Shown piece after piece: positions 7,894 through 14,247 of a DNA stretch of 14,247 nucleotides (position 1 is the first letter of the stretch; every line of letters starts with the position of its first letter). Origin of the DNA: Caldilineaceae bacterium (GTDB lineage Bacteria; Chloroflexota; Anaerolineae; Caldilineales; Caldilineaceae); contig JAPKMV010000027.1 of the NCBI GenBank assembly GCA_026645635.1, forward strand, positions 1-14,247, given 5' to 3'. The position numbers and the translations under genes were made by a program. Below the pieces are notes generated by a model. It saw only the letters and a list, made by a program, of their open reading frames with translations. It did no database searches and was not told the DNA's origin.

Positions 7894-10629
7894 ATGCGTT
7901 ACCGAAGAAGATTTGTGTGGTTTGTTTTGTTTTTTGTGTTGGCTGCCGGCGTTGGCAGCCACGATTTCACTCCAGCCACGGCGCAGGAGCGCTCTGACAT
8001 GTTCTGTGCGCAAGGGCTGGTCATCATCACCGAGCTTATGGCGGCGCCCAATCCTGCGCCAGGCAGCAGCAGCCTGCGCGACCAGTCCGGCAGAATTTCC
8101 GACTGGATCGAACTCTATAACACGGGCGACACACCGGTGGACCTGACCGGCTGGCGGCTGACCGACGACTACGACGACCTGGCGCGCTGGCAGTTTCCCG
8201 CGGGGGTGACATTGCCCGGACGCGGCTACCTGGTGGTGTTCGCCAGCGGGGAAGACCGCACCAACCCCGCGCAGCCGCTGCACACCAACTTTCGCATGGA
8301 GCGGGAAGGTGAGTTTCTCGCTGTGGTCAACCCTGCCGGCGAGATTGTGTTCAGCTTCGGCGCCAGCTATCCCGAACAATACACCGGCGTGGCCTACGGC
8401 TACGAGCCGCGCCGCGACTGTCTGACCGGCTACGGGCTGACGCCGCGCAGCCTCTTTCCTGCCAGCCCGCGGCGGCGCAACCCAGATGGGCAAGGGCCGC
8501 TGATCAGCGACGTCGCCCATGAGCCTGCCCTGTTGGCGGCAGGCCAAGATCTCACTGTGGCTGCCACCGTCGCCGTAGATGCGCCGGGCGCGCCCGTGCA
8601 TGAGGTCACGCTCCACTATCGCATCAACTTTGGCGGCGAGGAGGCATTGCCGATGCGGCTGCAAAGCGGCGTCACCTATGCGGCGACGCTGCCAACCAGC
8701 GCCGCGCCGGCGGGCGCACTGGTGCGCTACTACGTCACGGCCACTGTGGTCGATGACGCCGGTCAGACCCATACGAGCCGCTGGCCGCTCCCCTGTGTTC
8801 GCCCCGTCATGGGCACGACCGTTGCGCCTGCGCCGTCCCCCGTTCGCTCCCATACCGTCTGGCTGCCGCTGTTGCGTATGCCCGCGGATCGCGGGTGGGA
8901 TTATGTGCGCTGCCCGGAATACACGGGCGCCGTCGTCGGCGCAGCGGCCGTGGAGAGCCAGACCACACTCCCGCTGCTCCATTGGTATATCGAGGAAGAT
9001 CCAACCAGCGGTTGGGAATGGTACCGCCCGGGTTTCAACGCGCATGTGGTTTCGGGCAACCCCGCCTGGTCGTACAACGATCCCGGCGCCACCGCGGTGC
9101 TCTACTACGACGGCCATCTTTACGACAACGTTCTGGTCAAGCTGCGCGGGGCGGGCACGTTAGGCTTCAACAAGAAGGGCATCCAGTTCGAGTTCAACGA
9201 AGACCACGACATCACCATCAACGTGACGGTGGGGAACGGCAAACAGCGCGCCAACGAAATTCACCTGGCCACGACCGGCAACGACGAGTCATTCATCCGC
9301 CAGCCGCTGGGCTATGCCGTCTACGCCCACGCCGGCGCGCCCAGCGTCACCAGTTTCCCGGTGCGGCTGCAGCAGAACGGCCACTTCTTTGGCGTCTTCA
9401 CCTATCTGGAGGATATCGACCGCCGCTTTCTGGAGCGCAACGGTCTGCATGGCGAGGGCCTGCTCTACAAGTCGCAGCAGAGCACTTTGACGCTGCCGCA
9501 CTATGTGCCGGGCATGTCGCCGGAGTCCGGCTTTGAACAGATCACTCCCAAAGATGTATACAACACCGCCCCCCTCGCTGAGTTGATCCGCAACATCAAC
9601 CCTGATCCCTTGGCCGCCGAACCGGACTACGCGACGATCACCGCCTATTTATTCGACCACTTCGATGTTCCAGGTCTGCTCAACTACATGGCGGCGCGCA
9701 CGGTGCTCGATGACTTCGACACCACCCGCCACAACTACCTGCTTTATCAGGATCTGCACTATGACCCGGCCCAGCCTTTGCCGGCGCTCTGGGCGGGCAC
9801 GGGCGAGTGGCGCATCCTGCCGTGGGACAAGGACAACGTGCTGCGCGGCAACTCCGCCGACGACCACCCCTTCTACGGCGCGGCGGGCTACACCGATACG
9901 CCCAATGCGCTCTTCACCGCCGTGGTCAACAGTCCGGTGCTGCAAGCCATGTATCTGCGCCGTCTGCGCTCGGTGATGGATTCCGTGCTGGCCGACAAGG
10001 GCGACGGCCCCTGGCTCGACGCCTATGCCGCTGCACTCACAGCCCAGGTGGCGTCCGACGCCCATCTCGATTCGGTGGTGTGGGCAAACAACCCCCTGGC
10101 GCCCACCGATGCGCGCGTGTCGCCCTTCGACCCAAAGGTGTTGCCGACCCTGATCGAGCGTCGTCGGCGCACGCTCTACGGCCCCGACCCGCGCGACTAT
10201 CATCAGTTGATCCCACCGGCGCAAGCCGGCGCTGGCGGCGTCGTCTTCGGCCCTGTGCTGGCCGGCGACGCGCCGGCGACTTCAGCCGTGACCCTGGTCA
10301 ACTGTACGCTGGGGGCAATCGATCTCTCCGGGTGGTCGGTCGCCGCGACAGAAGGCGAGCCATACACGCTGCGCGCGGGGGTGGTGCTTCCCGCCGGGGG
10401 CAGCGTGCATCTCACGCCCGACGTGCGCGCATTTCGCGCCTATCATCGCCAGCAGCAGGGCGTCGCCAATCTCGGCTATTTTGTGCAGGGTGGGCTTGAT
10501 CCTGCGCTGCTGCCCGCTGACGCAGCGGACGCGGTTGCGCTCACACTGTTCGATGCGGCTGCCACCGCCGTCGCGCATTCGACCGATTCGGCAAGCTGTA
10601 ATCAGGCGTATCTGCCTGTTGTTCAATAA
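7894..10629 (+). CDS. secreted lamin-tail / CotH-kinase multidomain protein
   Basis: This is a 911-residue exported protein. Signal peptide ~1-30 (ending PATAQ). First lamin-tail domain ~40-170 ([31 protein letters not shown]). Ig/FN3-like strand region ~202-300. A WLPLL motif lies at 323-327. CotH-like kinase domain ~355-765: [20 protein letters not shown] (416-434), with a possible ATP-binding K427/K428; [13 protein letters not shown] (606-618); and [12 protein letters not shown] (639-650), where D645/D647 are the likely metal ligands. C-terminal lamin-tail-like domain ~784-900, ending AYLPVVQ. CotH proteins phosphorylate surface or spore-coat proteins; many bacterial homologues are untested. 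ATG 7894 has GGAAAAGG at 7884-7891. GC content and codon use match the hox genes. It lies between hoxY and hoxH, 47 nt before the latter. Confidence 0.88.
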   Translation: MRYRRRFVWFVLFFVLAAGVGSHDFTPATAQERSDMFCAQGLVIITELMAAPNPAPGSSSLRDQSGRISDWIELYNTGDTPVDLTGWRLTDDYDDLARWQFPAGVTLPGRGYLVVFASGEDRTNPAQPLHTNFRMEREGEFLAVVNPAGEIVFSFGASYPEQYTGVAYGYEPRRDCLTGYGLTPRSLFPASPRRRNPDGQGPLISDVAHEPALLAAGQDLTVAATVAVDAPGAPVHEVTLHYRINFGGEEALPMRLQSGVTYAATLPTSAAPAGALVRYYVTATVVDDAGQTHTSRWPLPCVRPVMGTTVAPAPSPVRSHTVWLPLLRMPADRGWDYVRCPEYTGAVVGAAAVESQTTLPLLHWYIEEDPTSGWEWYRPGFNAHVVSGNPAWSYNDPGATAVLYYDGHLYDNVLVKLRGAGTLGFNKKGIQFEFNEDHDITINVTVGNGKQRANEIHLATTGNDESFIRQPLGYAVYAHAGAPSVTSFPVRLQQNGHFFGVFTYLEDIDRRFLERNGLHGEGLLYKSQQSTLTLPHYVPGMSPESGFEQITPKDVYNTAPLAELIRNINPDPLAAEPDYATITAYLFDHFDVPGLLNYMAARTVLDDFDTTRHNYLLYQDLHYDPAQPLPALWAGTGEWRILPWDKDNVLRGNSADDHPFYGAAGYTDTPNALFTAVVNSPVLQAMYLRRLRSVMDSVLADKGDGPWLDAYAAALTAQVASDAHLDSVVWANNPLAPTDARVSPFDPKVLPTLIERRRRTLYGPDPRDYHQLIPPAQAGAGGVVFGPVLAGDAPATSAVTLVNCTLGAIDLSGWSVAATEGEPYTLRAGVVLPAGGSVHLTPDVRAFRAYHRQQQGVANLGYFVQGGLDPALLPADAADAVALTLFDAAATAVAHSTDSASCNQAYLPVVQ

Positions 10630-10632
10630 TAG

Positions 10633-10651
10633 GCGCTGCCTGCCGCAGCGC
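10633..10651. promoter_or_regulatory. hairpin between the cotH-like gene and hoxH
   Basis: GCGCTGC (10633-10639) and GCAGCGC (10645-10651) form a perfect 7-bp stem with a 5-nt loop, just after the stop at 10629 and 15 nt before the hoxH Shine-Dalgarno sequence. No T-run follows, so it is not a classic intrinsic terminator. It could mark an mRNA processing or stability point that sets hoxH levels apart from the gene before it. Confidence 0.4.
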
Positions 10652-10676
10652 TGCTGGCACAAAGTGGAGGCCGGTT

Positions 10677-12149
10677 ATGACCAAAACCATCACCATCGAC
10701 CCTGTCACCCGCATTGAAGGGCACGCCAAGATTTCGCTTTACCTGGACGACGACGGCCAGGTCGCTGACGCGCGCTTTCATGTGACCGAGTTCCGCGGCT
10801 TCGAGAAGTTCTGCGAGGGGCGCAGCTTCTGGGAGATGCCGGGCATCACCGCGCGCATCTGCGGCATCTGCCCGGTGAGCCACCTGATGGCGTCGGCCAA
10901 GGCGGGCGATGCGATCCTCGGCGTCAACATTCCGCCCACGGCAGCCAAGCTGCGCCGGCTGATGAACTGGGGGCAGTTGGTGCAGAGCCACGCGCTCTCT
11001 TTCTTCCACCTGAGTGGGCCAGACTTGCTGCTGGGCATGGACAGCGACCCCGCGCAGCGCAACGTCATGGGGCTGATCGAGAAGTACCCGGATGTGGCGC
11101 GCAACGGCATTCGCCTGCGCCGTTTCGGCCAGAAGCTGATCGAGATGCTGGGCGGGCGCAGTGTGCATCCGTCGTGGACAGTGGCCGGCGGCGTGCGCGA
11201 CCCGCTCAGCGACGAAGACCGCAGCAAGATCCGCCGCCTGCTGCCCGAAGCGTTGGACATCACGGGGCTGGCGCTCGATCTGCTCAAGGGAGCTTTCGAC
11301 GACTTCCGCGACGAAGAGGCGATGTACGGCAACTTCCCCAGCCTCTACATGGGGCTGGTCACACCGGAAGGCGGGCTGGAGCATTACGATGGGCTGCTGC
11401 GGGTGGTGGACAGCGACGGCAACGTGCTGGAGCCGGGGCTGGCGCCCGCGCGCTACCGGGAGATCCTGGGCGAGGCGGTGGAGCCGTGGAGCTATCTCAA
11501 GTTCCCCTTCTACAAGCCGGCGGCGCGGCGCGCGGGCAGCGGCGCCAGCGGCGAAGCCCTCGAACATTACCAGGCGGGCATGTACCGCGTCGGCCCGCTG
11601 GCGCGGGTCAACGTCTGCGACTTCGCCGGCACACCCCGCGCCGACGCCGAGCTGCGCGAGTTCCGCCGGCTGGCCCCGCGCGGGCGCCCGGTGGCCAACA
11701 GCTTCCACTACCACTACGCCCGGCTGATCGAGATTCTCCACGCGCTGGAGCGCATCGCCGAAACGGTGGACGACCCGGCGATCACCGACAAGCGCATCCG
11801 CGCCCACGCCGAGGTGAACAACCTGGTGGGCATCGGTGTGAGCGAGGCGCCGCGCGGTACGCTCTTCCATGAGTACCATGTCAACGGCGATGGCATCTTG
11901 CAGCAGGTGAATCTGATCATCGCCACTGGGCAGAATAACCTGGCCATGAACCGCACCGTCAAGCAGATCGCGCAGTATCACATCACCGGCGGCAAGGTGA
12001 GCGAAGGGATGCTCAACCGCATCGAGCACGGCATCCGGCTCTACGACCCCTGCCTGAGCTGCTCGACCCACGCCGTGGGGCAGATGCCGATGGTGGTGGA
12101 GGTGTATGGCGCAGCGGGCGAACTGGTCGAGCGCATTGCGCGTGATTGA
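10677..12149 (+). CDS. hoxH: HoxH, catalytic large subunit of bidirectional [NiFe] hydrogenase (group 3d)
   Basis: This is a 490-residue precursor. The Ni-Fe site cysteines are C62 and C65 ([10 protein letters not shown]) and C459 and C462 (DPCLSCSTH), the standard N- and C-terminal signatures. [10 protein letters not shown] (10-19) is the usual opening of [NiFe] large subunits. In this group a dedicated protease (HoxW) cuts after the histidine of DPCxxCxxH. Here that would be after H465, freeing a 25-residue tail (AVGQMPM...RIARD). Neither hoxW nor hyp maturation genes are in the window. With HoxY it oxidises H2 or reduces protons, coupled to NAD(P) through HoxEFU. A strong GGAGG (10666-10670) precedes ATG 10677. 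Palindrome D begins 5 nt after its stop. Confidence 0.96.
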   Translation: MTKTITIDPVTRIEGHAKISLYLDDDGQVADARFHVTEFRGFEKFCEGRSFWEMPGITARICGICPVSHLMASAKAGDAILGVNIPPTAAKLRRLMNWGQLVQSHALSFFHLSGPDLLLGMDSDPAQRNVMGLIEKYPDVARNGIRLRRFGQKLIEMLGGRSVHPSWTVAGGVRDPLSDEDRSKIRRLLPEALDITGLALDLLKGAFDDFRDEEAMYGNFPSLYMGLVTPEGGLEHYDGLLRVVDSDGNVLEPGLAPARYREILGEAVEPWSYLKFPFYKPAARRAGSGASGEALEHYQAGMYRVGPLARVNVCDFAGTPRADAELREFRRLAPRGRPVANSFHYHYARLIEILHALERIAETVDDPAITDKRIRAHAEVNNLVGIGVSEAPRGTLFHEYHVNGDGILQQVNLIIATGQNNLAMNRTVKQIAQYHITGGKVSEGMLNRIEHGIRLYDPCLSCSTHAVGQMPMVVEVYGAAGELVERIARD

Positions 12150-12153
12150 GACA

Positions 12154-12251
12154 GAATAGACCGCGGATTTGGCGGATTAGGCGGATTTTCGCGGATTTTT
12201 CCTGTTCTATCCGCGTGAATCCGCCTAATCCGCCAAATCCGCGGTCTATTC
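12154..12251. repeat. short-unit palindrome D (GCGGAT units) between convergent genes
   Basis: Left arm: GCGGAT at 12163, 12172, 12181 and 12191 (spacings 9, 9, 10). Right arm: ATCCGC at 12209, 12219, 12228 and 12237 (10, 9, 9). The outer 34 bp (12154-12187 with 12218-12251) are perfectly complementary. The element fills the 105-nt gap between the hoxH stop and the stop of the minus-strand gene at 12255, leaving 4 and 3 nt. It is well placed to act as a two-way terminator. Its right arm is nearly identical to that of palindrome B (1699-1741), with the same unit spacing. Confidence 0.9.
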
Positions 12252-12254
12252 GAT

Positions 12255-13343
12255 CTATCCCTGCGCGACGATCTCCCCAATCTCCCGCTCCATCTGCCGC
12301 GCCTCCGCCTCCGTCAGCACGCCGCACTCGAACTGGCAGCGCCAGGTCTCGCCGCCGCCCAGGCTCTTGAGGTTGCCTTTGGCCCGCTCGGCGCTCATCC
12401 CCTCCGGTTCTGCCGTGGAGGGCAGCACCATGCCCAGCGCGTCCTGGTCGGGCGTGCGGCAGATCCAGCGCACGCCCTTGTCGAGCTGCGCCGGCTGGTG
12501 GCGGATGTAGTCGGCGCTGCCGTCGGGGTGCACCTGCATCGTGTACGCCCAACCGTTGGCGTCGGCCAGATAGTCGATGAAGAAAACCACCTCCGGGTCG
12601 AAGCTCAGGCCGGGCTTGAGGACATGATGGGCGTCCGGCTTCTGCGCCAGGCTGTCGAGAAACTCACGGAAACCCGGCCCCGGCCGCACGTGGGACGGGA
12701 TGCTCGACCGCACGCGCACATGGGCCGGCGTGGCCACCGCGCTGTAGACCAGGCGGCCGTTGTCCACCGGGCGGAAGTTCACGTGCGCCATGTACATGTA
12801 GTCCATCGGCGTGCGCTTGAGATTCGTGATCGCCATCTCGATGGTGAAGACCGACGAATTGGCGTAGAGCTTGACCAGCGGCTCCGCCACATAGTTGTAG
12901 CTGAAGGCGACCGTGTGGCGGTAACGCCCGCCCAGCCCGACGAAGTCGCCCCGCTCATCCGTCCCGACCACAACCCATGCCTCGTCGTAGGGCGCGTTGG
13001 GCAGTTCCCCGTGGAGCGGATGCGTGTCGCCGGCCGCGGGCACGCCCATCGCCGTGAAGCCGCAGTGCAGGTTGAAGCCGCCGTAGGTCTCCAGGTAGTT
13101 GCGCGTCGGCCGCGGCTGGTCGAACATCGAGCGCATCGTGATGTTGCGCCCGCGGAAGGATGCCGACCAGACCTGCTGACCCTGGTAGGGCAGGAGCACC
13201 ACCTCGCCCAGGTCGTTGCGCAGCCGCAACGCGGCCACGCCGCTGGGGAAGCGGAACGCGCTGGCGGTCAGCCGGTTTGCTTCCACCAGCGTGCGCTCCT
13301 TGTAGCGAAACATCTCATCGTGAAGATAAAAGGTCGTGGTCAT
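12255..13343 (-). CDS. DUF4432 / aldose-epimerase-like sugar protein
   Basis: This is a 362-residue protein that I place in the DUF4432 family of galactose-mutarotase-fold proteins by its overall pattern. It opens with beta-strand-rich sequence, has a conserved-looking YGGFNLHCGFTAMG stretch (87-100) and the motif DTHPLHGELP (106-115), where H111 would be in the sugar-binding site. Such proteins are thought to bind or interconvert anomers of sugars; most are uncharacterised. The start is set by AAGGAG (13350-13355 in plus coordinates) seven nt upstream of the ATG at 13343-13341; longer in-frame starts would run through the preceding kinase gene. Its ATG overlaps the kinase stop as TAATG, so the two are translationally coupled. 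This points to a shared sugar pathway. Confidence 0.82.
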   Translation of the reverse strand: MTTTFYLHDEMFRYKERTLVEANRLTASAFRFPSGVAALRLRNDLGEVVLLPYQGQQVWSASFRGRNITMRSMFDQPRPTRNYLETYGGFNLHCGFTAMGVPAAGDTHPLHGELPNAPYDEAWVVVGTDERGDFVGLGGRYRHTVAFSYNYVAEPLVKLYANSSVFTIEMAITNLKRTPMDYMYMAHVNFRPVDNGRLVYSAVATPAHVRVRSSIPSHVRPGPGFREFLDSLAQKPDAHHVLKPGLSFDPEVVFFIDYLADANGWAYTMQVHPDGSADYIRHQPAQLDKGVRWICRTPDQDALGMVLPSTAEPEGMSAERAKGNLKSLGGGETWRCQFECGVLTEAEARQMEREIGEIVAQG

Positions 13344-14247
13344 TATTGGCTCCTTTGCATTTCGGATTGGTGTTTTGATGTGTTGGGGTCTTGGGGAGAA
13401 GACGTTAGCTGTGTTGTGGTCAGGCGGTCGAGCATGGCGCGCACGGGCGGCTGGGCTGGGTCGGGCAGGTCGTCGGTCATGGCGTAGATCGAGCCTGTGG
13501 CGACGCCCCACTGCGCCACTTCCTGAGGCGATTTGCCGCTGGCCAGCGCCCAGACCAGCCCGCCCAGCAGCGCATCGCCCGCGCCCACCGCCGTGCGCAC
13601 GGCGATGCGCGGGGGCTGCACATGCCAGCAGCAGTTGCCGTCGCTGTAGAGTACGCCCTCCCCGCCCAATGAGAGCGCAACCCGAGCCGCGCCGGCGGCA
13701 TGAAAAGCAGCCACAGCGGCCTGCGCGTCGTCGAGCGTCACGACCGCCGCGCCGGTCAGGTCGCGCGCCTCCACCGTGTTCGGCTTGACCAGATCGGGCC
13801 GCGCCGCGCAGCCGGCGCGCAAGGCCGCGCCGCTGCTGTCGAGCACGGCAAACGCGCCGGCGGCATGGATCAGGTCGATCAGCCGCGCATAGTAGTCGGG
13901 CGCCATGCCCGGCGACAGGCTGCCGGTCAGCACCCAGTAGTCGCCCGCAGCAAGGTGGTCGCCCACGCGGGCGATGAACGCCTCCTGGGCTGCTGCGTCC
14001 ACCGGCGCGCCCGGCTGGTTGACCTTGATGTGCTGCCCGTTGCTCAAGTCGAGGATCATCACATTGGTGCGCGTCTCGCCGGTCACTGTCACAAAGTCCG
14101 TGGGGATGCCCTCGGCCTCCAGCCCGGCGCCAATCTGCATCCCCGCGTAGCCGGCGACAAAACCCATCGCCACAGTCGGCAGGCCCAACCGCTTGACCGC
14201 GCGGGAGACGTTGAAGCCCTTGCCCGCCCAGACCCGCCGCACGGCCG
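13343..14247 (-). CDS. PfkB-family sugar kinase, 1-phosphofructokinase/tagatose-6-phosphate-kinase-like (partial)
   Basis: The frame is open to the right window edge; about 301 residues are seen and the N-terminus (perhaps 30-40 residues) is missing. Counting from the GTG at 14242, [10 protein letters not shown] (6-15) is the first PfkB signature. TGSLSPGM (106-113), VKPNTVEA (152-159) and the second signature [11 protein letters not shown] (218-228) follow, with D223 of GAGD as the catalytic base. The GAGD loop and KPN motif are typical of FruK/LacC-type kinases, which phosphorylate a hexose phosphate with ATP. The exact substrate is not clear from sequence. The stop TAA shares an A with the ATG of the DUF4432 gene. 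The pair converges on hoxH and has no evident link with the hydrogenase. Confidence 0.88.
   Translation of the reverse strand, partial: AVRRVWAGKGFNVSRAVKRLGLPTVAMGFVAGYAGMQIGAGLEAEGIPTDFVTVTGETRTNVMILDLSNGQHIKVNQPGAPVDAAAQEAFIARVGDHLAAGDYWVLTGSLSPGMAPDYYARLIDLIHAAGAFAVLDSSGAALRAGCAARPDLVKPNTVEARDLTGAAVVTLDDAQAAVAAFHAAGAARVALSLGGEGVLYSDGNCCWHVQPPRIAVRTAVGAGDALLGGLVWALASGKSPQEVAQWGVATGSIYAMTDDLPDPAQPPVRAMLDRLTTTQLTSSPQDPNTSKHQSEMQRSQ

Noticed and set aside
10623..12071. 482-codon open frame on the minus strand
   Set aside because: Antisense to hoxH with the same skewed composition; the plus-strand frame carries all hydrogenase signatures.
10854..12110. Possible selenocysteine hydrogenase
   Set aside because: All four metal-binding positions of HoxH are read as normal Cys codons and no in-frame TGA is present.
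12498..13487. 329-codon open frame on the plus strand
   Set aside because: It is the reverse of the DUF4432 gene and its sequence (VGVH, RHVHVVH) is typical shadow composition.

Overview
The window is a GC-rich bacterial chromosome segment. I read it as probably Chloroflexota (Anaerolineae/Caldilineae-like). The grounds are a group 3d Hox hydrogenase, large secreted lamin-tail/CotH proteins carrying a short '[FYW]LP[LV][LV]' motif, a DUF4432-like sugar gene, and abundant short-unit intergenic palindromes. The assignment is by resemblance and was not computed.

Layout. 1-196 is the end of a probable MFS transporter. 272-751 is a four-helix, possibly haem-binding membrane protein. 904-1494 is a TetR-family regulator. 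1495-1932 is non-coding: a ~247-bp palindrome, a C9 tract and a 16-bp operator-like palindrome. From 1933 to 12149, all on the plus strand, lies a complete bidirectional NAD(P)-linked [NiFe] hydrogenase gene set in the order hoxE-hoxF-hoxU-[two genes]-hoxY-[one gene]-hoxH. HoxEFU form the diaphorase and HoxYH the hydrogenase, so the set can couple NAD(P)H/NAD(P)+ to H2/H+. All cysteine ligand sets I could check are intact. HoxH keeps a 25-residue C-terminal extension that must be removed for maturation, but no protease or hyp genes are present here. From 12255 to the right edge, on the minus strand, lie a translationally coupled PfkB-type sugar kinase and a DUF4432 aldose-epimerase-like gene, converging on hoxH.

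The unusual parts are two. First, the hydrogenase genes are split by three genes for exported proteins: a signal-anchored protein of unknown family and an M23 (LytM-type) peptidase between hoxU and hoxY, and a 911-residue lamin-tail/CotH-kinase protein between hoxY and hoxH. The first pair is visibly AT-richer, with different codon use from its neighbours, and looks acquired. The CotH gene matches the hox genes in composition. Second, four palindromes (760-864, 1495-1741, 4214-4283, 12154-12251) each begin 0-8 nt after a stop codon. In each, every outer arm holds four tandem copies of a short unit spaced 8-10 nt apart. Two share sequence; the other two use unrelated units. The shared design across three unit sequences is the most distinctive structural signal in the window.
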